This document shows, one piece after another, positions 24,669 to 31,537 of a DNA stretch of 31,537 bases; positions within the stretch are counted from its first letter, which is position 1; each line of letters opens with the position of its first letter. This DNA is from DATBDE01 sp036270095 (GTDB lineage: Bacteria; Actinomycetota; Thermoleophilia; Solirubrobacterales; Solirubrobacteraceae): the NCBI GenBank assembly GCA_036270095.1, contig DATBDE010000106.1:1-31537 (forward strand), read 5' to 3'. A program made the translations under genes and the position numbers. The notes under the pieces are model-generated. The model made no database searches and was not told the DNA's origin. It saw nothing but the letters and a program-made list of their open reading frames with translations.

Positions 24669-25213
24669 ATGGCCTCACTGGTCCTGAAGATGTCCGTCTC
24701 GCTCGACGGCTACGTCGCTCCAATCGACGGGAGCACCGACTGGGTCGCTGCGGGACGCTCCGATGACGGCGCCAGTTGGACTGTCGAGACCTTGAGCAAC
24801 GCCGGCGCGCACCTCATGGGTGCCACCACCTATGCGGGGTGGGCCGCCTACTGGCCAGGCGCCTCCGGGCCGTTCGCCAGGCCGATGAACGAGAGATCCC
24901 CAAGGTCGTGTTCTCGGACTCGCTCGCGTCCGCCGACTGGGGCGAGACGACGATCGCCACCGGAGACCTGGCCGCAGCCATCACCCGGCTCAAGCAGGGG
25001 CGCTCCGACGGATACGTGCTGGCCCACGGCGGAGTACGGTTCGCCCGATCGCTGGTCGAGACCGGCTTGATCGACGAGTACCGCCTTGTCATCCACCCGG
25101 CCGTGGTGGGCGCGGGCGAGCGGATCTTCCTCGCACCGCTCACCATCGAGCCGATGAGCCCCACCGTCTTCAGCGGCGGAGCCGTCGCCCACGTCTTCGC
25201 GGCGCACTCGTGA
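24669..25213 (+). pseudogene. RibD/dihydrofolate-reductase-fold protein, frameshifted
   Basis: A DHFR-like reductase of the RibD C-terminal family. ATG at 24669 follows GGAAGGAA and gives LVLKMSVSLDGYVAPIDGST, AHLMGATTYAGWAAYWPG and FARPMNE in one frame. From about 24897 the protein continues in another frame as IPKVVFSDSLASADWGETTI, GYVLAHGGVRFARSLVETGL, DEYRLVIHPAVVGAGERIF, ending at TGA at 25211-25213. At the junction the DNA reads aacgagagatcccc; removing one GA unit (24891-24896, GAGAGA to GAGA) restores MNEIPKVVF. So a two-base insertion in a short GA run breaks the gene. The restored protein would be about 180 residues, normal for the family. Confidence 0.8.
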
Positions 25214-25426
25214 TCGAGCCCGATCGGCAACCGGGGACCGGACGCTGTCACCTCGCTGCATTCGACACCCCGCGGGCTTGACGGCTCGGCACGGCCCGCG
25301 AACCATTGATCGCGAAGAACCTTCCCCGCGCGGCGGCTCGTCCTCTCTGTGCGCACGATCGACCTAGCGCGAGCTCGGCGTCACGCGCCGCCAGGGCCTC
25401 CCGCGCGTGCTTATGTGCCTACGACC

Positions 25427-27085
25427 TCAGTAGCCGGCTCCGAACGTCGACCGGGGCACGATTCCCAGCACTTGGTTCTGGTAGTAGACCGGGCCGCCGT
25501 CGTCGGCGGTGACGGTGTTCGACGGATAGTGGGTGGAGACCCCGAACGTGTAGACGTTGCCCGCCGAGATCGCGAGCCCGAAGTAGTCGCCGATGAAGCC
25601 CCTCCCCTGCGGGCAGGGGTCGTCGTGGCCCGCGCAGGCGTACTGGGTGATCCCGTCCACCTTCTGCTGAGACTGGTCGGGATCCCACGTGAACTGCGAG
25701 ACGCGGACGTTCCCGCCCACCGGCACGGCGCCTGCCCCTCCGTCCTTGTACGGCTGCAGCGAGATGTCGATGCAGGTGTTCCCGGCGCCGACGTGGGCGG
25801 GCAGGATGCTCGGGTCGCTCGGGCAGTCCGCCCTGCGGTCGTAGAAGGCAACCGCGACGGCGCCGCCCGGGCCGGCCGCGACCGACGGCTGGAACTGGTC
25901 GGTCGAAGCCGAATTGGGAGCGTCGTTGACGATCTGGGGATCCGACCACGTCCCGCCGCCGTCTGTGGTCTGCGTGAACTTCACGTCGAACTGGCTGTTG
26001 GCCGTGTCCCAGTCCTCGTAGGTCAGGTAGGCGTGTCCGGGATAGGTCGGGCTGGCGGTGAAGTTCTCGATGATCCCGTCGCGGAAGTTCGTGTTGGGCA
26101 GGAACCCGTCCGGGTTCTCGCTCGGCGCCGCCGCAGCGACGAACGGCCCGAAGGTCTTGCCGTCGTCGACCGACTTGGTGACGAAGACCTTGCCGACGCG
26201 ATTCTTGTTCTTCGTGTCGAAGCCGCCGACGAAGGCCACGTAGAGCGTTCCGTCACTGTCGACCGACGGGTAGACGTACGTCGTCGCGGGCGTGGTCGTC
26301 CCGGGCGGCGTGATGGTGATGGCCTTGGAGAACGTCTGCCCACGGTCGCGCGAAACCGCGATACGGATCTTCCCGTTGCCGTTGCTGCCGTTGAACGTCG
26401 TCCACATCGCGTAGACGTGATCCTGGAACGGACTCCCGGGAATCTGGTTGACCGCGACCCACTGCTTGTCCTCGACGTGGCCGAGCGTCAGGCTCGTCTG
26501 ATTGTTGTTGGGCTCGAGGTCACGCCCACCGTTGCCCTTGGTCCAGTGCAGACCGAGGTCGTCCGAGTACGAGAGGTCGATGGCGCCATTCGGGTGGAGC
26601 CCGCCCTCCCAGAAGGCGTTGAACGGCAGCGTGGTCTGATAGGCGCGGCCCTGGGTGTCGAAGGCCGCGTTCGGGTCGGTGTTGTTGGTCCAGCTCGGCG
26701 GCATCGCCTGGGTGCCGGTCGACACGCAGTCGTAGCCCTGGACCTGGCTCTGGCCCGTCACCGCTCCGCCCTGGATCGCGTAGGCGCCGAGATGGAAGTC
26801 GTAGAAGGTCGAGAACTTCTCGAAGAAGAGCTTCGACACCCCCACGAGCGTCTCCGTTCCCGGCTTGACCGCGATCCACGACTCGGACCTGTTGGAGTTG
26901 TAGAGCCCGGCGCGGCACGTGCCGGGGTCGGGCTTCGTCGCGCCGGGCGGAACGGGATAGCCGCCGCCCGGAATGGGCGCATCGGCCACCACGTTGGTCC
27001 CCACCGGCGTGTTCCAATCGGCCGACGCCGGCGCAGCAAACGCCACCGACGCCGCCAGCGCGGTCACGAGCACGAGTCCCCTCAC
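25427..27085 (-). CDS. Secreted sialidase-like (BNR/Asp-box) beta-propeller protein A
   Basis: A 552-residue exported protein: signal peptide (RGLVLVTALAASVAFAAPAS), then a beta-propeller with Asp-box-type repeats LSYSDDLGLHWT, AVSRDRGQTFS, TKSVDDGKTFG and TQTTDGGGTWS. Other conserved pieces are RSESWIAVKPGTETLVGVSK near the N-terminus and GFIGDYFGLAISAGNVYTFG near the C-terminus. The fold is shared with sialidases and other exo-glycosidases, but the usual sialidase arginine triad cannot be assigned by eye, so an enzyme activity is not claimed. Four cysteines, in two pairs (GTCRAG with GYDC; ADCPSD with NTCIDI), could form disulfides. GTG at 27085 follows a run of G (GAGGGGGGCGAAG). It is a paralogue of the next gene upstream. 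Confidence 0.85.
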   Translation of the reverse strand: MRGLVLVTALAASVAFAAPASADWNTPVGTNVVADAPIPGGGYPVPPGATKPDPGTCRAGLYNSNRSESWIAVKPGTETLVGVSKLFFEKFSTFYDFHLGAYAIQGGAVTGQSQVQGYDCVSTGTQAMPPSWTNNTDPNAAFDTQGRAYQTTLPFNAFWEGGLHPNGAIDLSYSDDLGLHWTKGNGGRDLEPNNNQTSLTLGHVEDKQWVAVNQIPGSPFQDHVYAMWTTFNGSNGNGKIRIAVSRDRGQTFSKAITITPPGTTTPATTYVYPSVDSDGTLYVAFVGGFDTKNKNRVGKVFVTKSVDDGKTFGPFVAAAAPSENPDGFLPNTNFRDGIIENFTASPTYPGHAYLTYEDWDTANSQFDVKFTQTTDGGGTWSDPQIVNDAPNSASTDQFQPSVAAGPGGAVAVAFYDRRADCPSDPSILPAHVGAGNTCIDISLQPYKDGGAGAVPVGGNVRVSQFTWDPDQSQQKVDGITQYACAGHDDPCPQGRGFIGDYFGLAISAGNVYTFGVSTHYPSNTVTADDGGPVYYQNQVLGIVPRSTFGAGY

Positions 27086-27140
27086 CTTCGCCCCCCTCGG
27101 GATCGACGATTCCCAGGCGCCCGGGATCGTACTCCTTCCC

Positions 27141-27247
27141 AGGCGATTTGGACTGCCGCCGACGCCCCGAAAATAGCCGCAAATCGCACCGGTTTAGCGG
27201 GCGTCATTGGAGGTGGCGGACGTCCGCGCCAGGAAGGCGATTTGCGG
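27141..27247. repeat. Three copies of GCGATTTG in the gap between the two propeller genes
   Basis: AGGCGATTTG occurs at 27141-27150; its core is repeated as AAGGCGATTTGCGG (27234-27247) and in inverted form as CCGCAAATCGC (27177-27187). The last two make an exact 11-bp inverted repeat 49 bp apart. The sites lie in the upstream region of propeller gene A and could be regulator-binding sites; the function is inferred only from their position. Confidence 0.4.
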
Positions 27248-27262
27248 GGTGGGGACCCCTCC

Positions 27263-27295
27263 GGGGTGGGCCTCGCGCGCTGGGAGGCCCACCCC
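27263..27295 (-). terminator. 12-bp hairpin downstream of propeller gene B
   Basis: GGGGTGGGCCTC (27263-27274) pairs perfectly with GAGGCCCACCCC (27284-27295) across a 9-nt loop, 9 bp beyond the stop of the minus-strand gene ending at 27305. No T-run follows. It probably attenuates or ends transcription between the two propeller genes. Confidence 0.6.
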
Positions 27296-27304
27296 AGTAT
27301 CCCC

Positions 27305-28834
27305 CTACGGTGTCGTTGCCGTCGCCCCGTAGACGTCGGTCGGATTGCCGCCGGTGTCGTCGTTGTGGGTCTGCACGAAGAAGACCTTGAAGTCGTTCGC
27401 CGAGTGGTCGAGCCCTTCGTAGTCACCCACGAAGAACCCACGCGCGACCGGCGCCTTCTTCATGTCGAACGACGTGGGCGTCACCTGCTGCGTCGTCCAC
27501 GTCGACCCACCGTCGCTGGACGTCCGGATCCAGTAGTCGGTGAGCGCGGTGTCGGTCGTCGGGGTGTCGTTGCGGAAGTCATAGAACGTGACCGCCACGT
27601 CACCGTTGTCGTTGACGTCGACCGAGGGCGTGAATGCCGCCACGCCCGCGGGTGAGTCGTTCACCTTCTGCGGCGCGCTCCATGTCGCGCCACCGTCCGT
27701 GGACTTCGACTCCATGATCGAGACCGTGGGCGACGAGCCGTCCTGCCAGACCACGTAGATCGCGCCCGTCTTGTCGATCGCGAGATCGGGCGCGATGTCA
27801 CCGGTCCGCAACGGCAGGTTGTCGCCCGGCGTCCTCACCGTCCTGTCGACCAGCTTGGACACCACGACCGGCTTGGACCAGGTCTGCCCGTGATCGCTCG
27901 ACTTCATCACGGAGACGCTGAACCCACGGCTGCCGTGCGCGTTCTTGAAGTTGTTGATCTGCAGGAAGACGTCGACGAGCGTGCCGTCGGGCGCGATCGC
28001 GATCTGGTTGGCGATGGTCTGGTTGACCTCGCCCGGGTCGTAGATCATCCGCGCGTCCGACCATGACTGGCCGTTGTCCGAGCTCGATGCGAACCAGGTC
28101 GGGCCTCGGTAGCCGATCGCGTTCTCGGTCGCCTTCAGGTTCGCGTGCGCGTTCGGGGCCACGAGGCGGTCCCAGATCGCGTACACGTAGCCGCTGGACG
28201 GATCCGCGGTGATCGACTCCTTGTCGTCGAGCACATTCCCGCCCGAGTCCTGCTTGATCACCTGCGGATGCGACCAATGAGCGCCGAAGTCGTCCGAGTA
28301 CGAGGCGAGGATGGCCGCGTTGAAGCCGAGCCCGAAGTCCGGCTGGCTGACGGTGAGGGCGATCTGCTGCAAGCGGTGGTTGGCGCCCCAGCTGACCCAC
28401 GGATCGCTGCCGCGGTCGTACTCCTTGCCGGGCTCCTCGGCGTCAGGGTTGCCTCCGTTGTGCGCAGCGACGGGGCAGCGGCTGAAGTCGCCGAAGTTCT
28501 CGCCGCCCCATGTGGTGCCGCCGTCGGTCGAGGAGCTGGCGACGAGGCCATGTGACCCGCCGTCGCTCCAGCGGTCCTGCTGCCAGGCGCCGGCGACGTT
28601 GGCGCCGTCGGGGTTGCCGGTGCTGGACTGATCGACGGCGATCCAGGGCTCGACCTCGCCCTCCTCACTCACGGTGCCGCTCTCGTCATGGCCGGCCCCG
28701 GCACAGCCGATCGCGAACGGCGATGGGCCGGTGACCTGGACGGAGGCGGTCACCGCCGCGCCCGCCGAGGTGGCGAGCAGCAGCGCAGCGCCGAGCGCGC
28801 CGGTGACGGCGCTCAGCCAACGAATAGTTCCCAT
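27305..28834 (-). CDS. Secreted sialidase-like (BNR/Asp-box) beta-propeller protein B
   Basis: A 509-residue exported protein: signal peptide (GTIRWLSAVTGALGAALLLA), then six Asp-box-like repeats SSTDGGTTWG, SYSDDFGAHWS, SSSDNGQSWS, KSSDHGQTWS, KSTDGGATWS and TSSDGGSTWT spread along the chain, as in a six-bladed propeller. It shares EPWIAVDQS near the N-terminus and a GFFVGDYEGLDHSANDFKVF ending with its downstream paralogue. No catalytic triad could be assigned, so it may be a binding protein or an exo-glycosidase. ATG at 28834 has an obvious Shine-Dalgarno site (GGGAGGAGA). A hairpin follows its stop, and the paralogue starts 219 bp further on. Confidence 0.87.
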   Translation of the reverse strand: MGTIRWLSAVTGALGAALLLATSAGAAVTASVQVTGPSPFAIGCAGAGHDESGTVSEEGEVEPWIAVDQSSTGNPDGANVAGAWQQDRWSDGGSHGLVASSSTDGGTTWGGENFGDFSRCPVAAHNGGNPDAEEPGKEYDRGSDPWVSWGANHRLQQIALTVSQPDFGLGFNAAILASYSDDFGAHWSHPQVIKQDSGGNVLDDKESITADPSSGYVYAIWDRLVAPNAHANLKATENAIGYRGPTWFASSSDNGQSWSDARMIYDPGEVNQTIANQIAIAPDGTLVDVFLQINNFKNAHGSRGFSVSVMKSSDHGQTWSKPVVVSKLVDRTVRTPGDNLPLRTGDIAPDLAIDKTGAIYVVWQDGSSPTVSIMESKSTDGGATWSAPQKVNDSPAGVAAFTPSVDVNDNGDVAVTFYDFRNDTPTTDTALTDYWIRTSSDGGSTWTTQQVTPTSFDMKKAPVARGFFVGDYEGLDHSANDFKVFFVQTHNDDTGGNPTDVYGATATTP

Positions 28835-29063
28835 GTCTCCTCCCAGGGAAAAGGGCGTACGACGACGGCTGTTCTATCCCCACGCCGCAGCGGGGCGAAA
28901 CCCAGAGCGACGAGCACGGACAGGCCGCTCAATGCACCGGTGGTTCGGCGGCGCCGGGCACGCCGGCTACTCACGCGATCGGGTGACACACATACGCGTC
29001 GATGTTGTGACGCGTTGGTCTTCTTCCGCAGCCTGCGTCGAGAGGCGCGACGGTCGTCTGACC

Positions 29064-29669
29064 CTACGCGCCGAAGCCCCGAACGAGGGTGGTGAGCCCC
29101 TCCCGCCAAGCCCGTTCCTCCTCGCCCTCGGGCAAGTTCCGGAACACCGCGCCGCGCAACTCGGCGTTGGCTAGGCCTTCCATCAAGGCGTTGAACTCAA
29201 CCGCCGCCTCGCGAACCGGCTTGCCGCCCAGAAGCCCGGCGTCGTCGAGGCGTTGCACCCTCGACCAGAGCCCCGCCCACGCGCGCTCCCTGGCCGCGGT
29301 CAGCTCCGGTCCGGGGGAGAGGTTCTGGACCGGGCGCTGGAACGCGATGCGATACAGGGCGGGGTGCTCGAGGACGAGTCGGCGGAACACGAGCACACCG
29401 ACGTCAACGAGGTCGGTGACGGGATCGTCCGTCTCGACGAGCTCATCGATCCCGTCAGCGAGGAACGCGAACGCTCCCTGCGCGAGGGCGTCGACCACCA
29501 GGCCGTCCCTGGAGCCGAACAGGCTGTAGACGGCCCGGGTGCTGGTGCCGGCCCCCTTCGCCACCGCGCGCACGGATAGCGCATCCGGCCCGTGATCCGC
29601 GACCAACTGCTCGGCGGCGGCGCGCAGGGCGGCCCTGGTCTGTTCCCCGTGCTCACGTGGCCTGCCCAC
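29064..29669 (-). CDS. TetR-family transcriptional regulator
   Basis: A 201-residue repressor-type protein. Residues ~1-60 are the TetR helix-turn-helix domain (GRPREHGEQTRAALRAAAEQ, LSVRAVAKGAGTSTRAVYSL, FGSRDGLVVDAL), and the rest is an all-helical ligand/dimer domain (VGVLVFRRLVLEHPALYRIA, EFNALMEGLANAELRG). The GTG at 29669 is preferred over longer in-frame starts because it lies 7 nt after TACTCT and because GRPRE is a usual TetR beginning. It is divergent from the methyltransferase gene, and a perfect palindrome covers its promoter, so it very probably represses both itself and that gene. Confidence 0.9.
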   Translation of the reverse strand: MGRPREHGEQTRAALRAAAEQLVADHGPDALSVRAVAKGAGTSTRAVYSLFGSRDGLVVDALAQGAFAFLADGIDELVETDDPVTDLVDVGVLVFRRLVLEHPALYRIAFQRPVQNLSPGPELTAARERAWAGLWSRVQRLDDAGLLGGKPVREAAVEFNALMEGLANAELRGAVFRNLPEGEEERAWREGLTTLVRGFGA

Positions 29670-29676
29670 GCTTGAC

Positions 29677-29682
29677 AGAGTA
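29677..29682 (-). promoter_or_regulatory. -10 element TACTCT of the TetR promoter
   Basis: TACTCT on the minus strand, 7 nt before the GTG at 29669. The operator palindrome begins 5 bp upstream of it, so a bound repressor would cover the -35 to -10 region. Confidence 0.5.
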
Positions 29683-29687
29683 TCGAG

Positions 29688-29717
29688 ACGTGTTACGGTA
29701 CAGGTAACGTAACACGT
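29688..29717. promoter_or_regulatory. Perfect 30-bp palindromic operator
   Basis: ACGTGTTACG (29688-29697) and CGTAACACGT (29708-29717) are exact reverse complements with a 10-bp spacer (GTACAGGTAA). Inside, GTTAC and GTAAC form an additional inner inverted pair, and GTAAC is tandemly repeated at 29704-29713. The site lies between the TetR gene and the methyltransferase gene and overlaps the latter's GTG start. TetR proteins bind such palindromes as one or two dimers, so this is the likely TetR operator. Confidence 0.75.
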
Positions 29718-30554
29718 GCCGATAAGAAGGGACCGGCTGAGTCGATCGTCCGTCACAGACACTCCATCGTTCGAGCACTACGCCGGAAACGCGGCCGAGA
29801 ACTACGAGCGGTACTTCGCCCCCGCCAATGGCGCCCCGCTGGCAGTCGACCTGATCGAGGTGGCCGCCCTGCAGCACGGCGAGCGCGTCCTCCGCCTGGC
29901 GTGCGGCACTGGAGTTGTCGCCCGACGCGGCGCAGCGCGTCGGTCCGGGCGGCTCCGTCGCGGGGCAGGACCTCAATCCAGGCATGCTCGCGGTGGCTCG
30001 CTCCAGCGCCGCGCCGATCGAGTGGGTCCGACGCCCAGGCGATGCCGTTCTCGGACCACGCGTTCGACGTCGTGCTCTGCCAGCTCGGCCTGCAGTTCTT
30101 CGGCGACCGGGCAGCGGCGCTGCGGGAGGTGCGGCGTGTGCTCGTGCCGGGAGGGCGATTGGTGGCGAATGTCCGCGGCCCGACGCCGCGGCTGTTCGTC
30201 GCCTTCAAGGAGGCCATTCGCCACCACGTCTCGCCCGAGGTCGCGGGGTTCCTGGTCGCGGTGTTCTCGCTGCACGACGCGGCCGAGCTGGAGCATCTGC
30301 TCGACGACGCCGGCTTCCAGGACGTCTCGGTCGACGCCCGAACGAAGTCGCTGCCCCTTCCGCCCCCCGCGGACTTCCTGTGGCAGTACGCCGCGAGCAC
30401 ACCGCTGGCGACAGCCGTGGGCGCCCTCGATGAGGCGGGCCGCTCAGCGCTCGAACACGCCGTCGTCGACCACTGGGAGCGGCTGGCGGACGGTGAGCCG
30501 CTGGTGCTCGAGCTCGGCGTGGTCACGGTGACGGGGCGTTCACCTATGGCGTGA
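29716..30554 (+). pseudogene. Class I SAM-dependent methyltransferase, frameshifted twice
   Basis: Pieces in three frames make up one methyltransferase. First: SFEHYAGNAAENYERYFAPA and GERVLRLACGTGVVAR (motif I; usually VLDVACGTG, here Arg-Leu replaces Asp-Val). From about 29925: GPGGSVAGQDLNPGMLAVAR (motif II acidic loop). From about 30030: DAQAMPFSDHAFDVVLCQLG (motif III/IV) and REVRRVLVPGGRLVANVRGP, running cleanly to TGA at 30552-30554. A few bases are missing at both joints. GTG at 29716 is the only standard start; it overlaps the operator. When whole it would be about 275 residues and methylate an unknown small molecule, probably under control of the divergent TetR protein. The motif I change suggests real decay, although sequence error is possible. 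Confidence 0.75.
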
Positions 30555-30566
30555 AGCGGTGCGCGC

Positions 30567-30599
30567 ACGCGCGAGTGTGCCGAGTCCGGCACAGCACGC
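30567..30599 (+). terminator. Bipartite hairpin after the methyltransferase gene
   Basis: TGTGCCG (30574-30580) pairs with CGGCACA (30585-30591) around AGTC, and the outer GCGCG (30567-30571) pairs with CGCGC (30595-30599) across small bulges. It begins 12 bp past the methyltransferase stop. No T-run follows. Confidence 0.5.
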
Positions 30600-30997
30600 G
30601 CGCCGCAGAACGCCATGATCGACCCCGGCGGGGTCGCGAGCTTCTGCGACCGTTGCAGCGATCTCAAGCGTCAGCGGCCACGGCACCTTCGAGTTCGTTT
30701 ATCTCGGACGGCTCGCCAGGTGTCGCGCGAGGGCCGCGGCATCCACGTGGGACGTTCATCGACAACGAGTTCCTTCGCGCCGCAAGCTGCGCGAGTAGCG
30801 AGACTAGGCAGGCGCACTAGCCCGAGTGGGTGAAATCGAGGGCGGCGGAGACCCCCTTAGGCGCGTCGGATCCGGAATGGTAGAAGCGCCGCGCGCGGGT
30901 CGTCTTCGCCAAGTGGCAGGAGCGTCGGGCCTGCCGTGAAGCCGTGGTTACAAACGGCGGGCCGACCGATCGGGCCGCGTGGACCGGGGAGGTCGTG
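30600..30997. other. Intergenic stretch with no recognisable gene
   Basis: I see no frame with convincing protein character on either strand and no tRNA-like cloverleaf. A segment beginning AGCCCGAGTGGGTGAAATCG (30824) superficially resembles the 5' part of a tRNA, but no anticodon or T-arm follows. The right end holds the ribosome-binding site GGGGAGG (30986-30992) of the next gene. Confidence 0.45.
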
Positions 30998-31384
30998 ATG
31001 GCTCGTATCGAAGACAGGGTTACCGGTTGGTGGGTGTTTGCGGGGATCCTCTTGCTGGTGATTGGCGTGTTGAACATCATCTGGGGCATCGGGCGATCAG
31101 CGACCCGAAGTTCTTCGTCGCCGGCCAGAAGTACATTGTCGGCGGCCTGCACAGCTGGGGCTGGATCACGCTGATCCTTGGTGTGATCGAACTGTTTGCG
31201 GGGCTCTCGCTGTTCTCGGTGGAGGGTTCGGCCGCTGGGTCGGCATCCTTGCCGCCTCACTCACCTCGATCAGCGCGCTGCTGTCGATCTCCGCTTACCC
31301 GTTCTGGTCGCTGGCCATCTTCGCCCTGTCGATCGTCATCCTCTACGAGCTGGCCACGGCACCCCAGCGCCGCACGCGACTTAA
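30998..31384 (+). pseudogene. Small four-helix membrane protein (DUF7144-like), frameshifted
   Basis: ATG at 30998 follows GGGGAGG and gives RIEDRVTGWWVFAGILLLVI then GVLNIIWGI. Near 31092 the frame breaks and continues as AISDPKFFVAGQKYIVGGLH, SWGWITLILGVIELFAGLSL. Near 31225 it breaks again and continues as FGRWVGILAASLTSISALLS, AYPFWSLAIFALSIVILYEL. Each break is healed by adding one base. Joined, it is a four-helix membrane protein of about 130 residues matching a widespread actinobacterial family of unknown function. The true stop is uncertain: the last frame would run on through the terminator, while another frame has TAA at 31382-31384, so a third slip near the end is possible. Confidence 0.75.
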
Positions 31385-31410
31385 CCGACCCCCGAACCCA
31401 CCTCACAAGC

Positions 31411-31439
31411 ACGAGGGCTCCGCAGTGCGGAGCCCTCGT
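31411..31439. terminator. Strong perfect hairpin terminator
   Basis: ACGAGGGCTCCGCA (31411-31424) and TGCGGAGCCCTCGT (31426-31439) are exact reverse complements around a single G, giving a stem of 11-12 bp with a tight loop. CGTCTTCT follows on the plus strand. It closes the membrane-protein gene and is the clearest terminator in the window. Confidence 0.8.
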
Positions 31440-31494
31440 CGTCTTCTGGAGTGCCGTTGCACGCGCGCGGACCAGTACCGCTGAGACTGCAATC

Positions 31495-31537
31495 GTGTCG
31501 AGGCCGGCAAGCTGGGATGATGCTCAGCGTGCACGGA
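31495..31537 (+). CDS. Possible start of a gene running off the window
   Basis: GTG at 31495 opens VSRPASWDDAQRAR to the window edge and lies 6 nt after GAGACT. It follows the strong terminator, so a new transcription unit here is plausible, but 14 codons cannot show what it encodes. Confidence 0.25.
   Translation, partial: MSRPASWDDAQRAR

Noticed and set aside
25349..27655. 768-codon plus-strand frame antisense to propeller gene A
   Set aside because: No domain or periodicity; the minus strand encodes a signal peptide and Asp-boxes.
30824..30880. tRNA-Leu-like beginning (GCCCGAGTGGGTGAAAT)
   Set aside because: No anticodon arm, T-loop or closing acceptor stem can be drawn after it.
1..31537. 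CRISPR arrays, insertion sequences, integrases, toxin-antitoxin or phage-defence genes
   Set aside because: No regularly spaced repeats, transposase or integrase motifs, or defence-family domains were seen on either strand.

Overview
This is a very GC-rich, gene-dense piece of bacterial chromosome. It has actinobacterial style: GTG/TTG starts, ATGA-coupled genes, probable leaderless transcripts, TadE-like pseudopilins, a large LuxR-type ATPase regulator and many small membrane proteins. The gene mix fits a Thermoleophilia/Solirubrobacterales actinobacterium, but that placement is inference from style and content; there is no rRNA or other marker gene here. I see no tRNA, rRNA, CRISPR array, insertion sequence or phage gene.

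Layout. 1-3650: a phosphate-uptake operon (tail of an upstream gene, pstC-pstA-pstB-phoU), closed by a hairpin. 3719-7042 (minus): a large secreted multi-domain cell-wall hydrolase and, 21 bp downstream, a broken secreted BNR-type protein. 7462-9360: two truncated glycosidase genes (GH63-like on minus, GH31 on plus) meeting head to head with both N-terminal parts missing. 9426-11189: an OmpR-type response regulator, a small membrane protein and a GNAT acetyltransferase. 11257-16533: two TadE-like pseudopilins with a hypothetical partner, a flippase-like membrane protein overlapping a PolX-like/PHP protein, a four-helix membrane protein and a VOC protein. 16657-19073: a start-less hypothetical gene, an esterase remnant and an unusual membrane protein. 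19240-24463: a PLP-dependent decarboxylase, a 130-aa protein, a LuxR-family ATPase regulator and a small monooxygenase-fold protein. 24669-28834: a frameshifted RibD/DHFR-like gene and two secreted sialidase-like beta-propeller proteins in tandem. 29064-31537: a TetR regulator divergent from a broken methyltransferase around a perfect 30-bp palindrome, a broken small membrane protein and a strong terminator.

Two themes cross the whole window. First, six starts have a TAnnnT hexamer 7 or 8 nt upstream, which fits leaderless transcription; most secreted-protein genes and several others have clear Shine-Dalgarno sites instead. Second, several genes (BNR protein, GH63, GH31, methyltransferase, small membrane protein) are broken by what look like one- or two-base deletions, plus one two-base insertion in the RibD-like gene, while long neighbours are intact. 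This may be residual sequencing error or real decay, and the sequence alone cannot decide.

I do not find a clear, wholly new multi-gene system. The best candidates for a second look are the TetR/methyltransferase operator, the PolX homologue that has lost its polymerase aspartates but kept its PHP site, the three-domain wall hydrolase with a split M23 module, and the orphan TadE pair.
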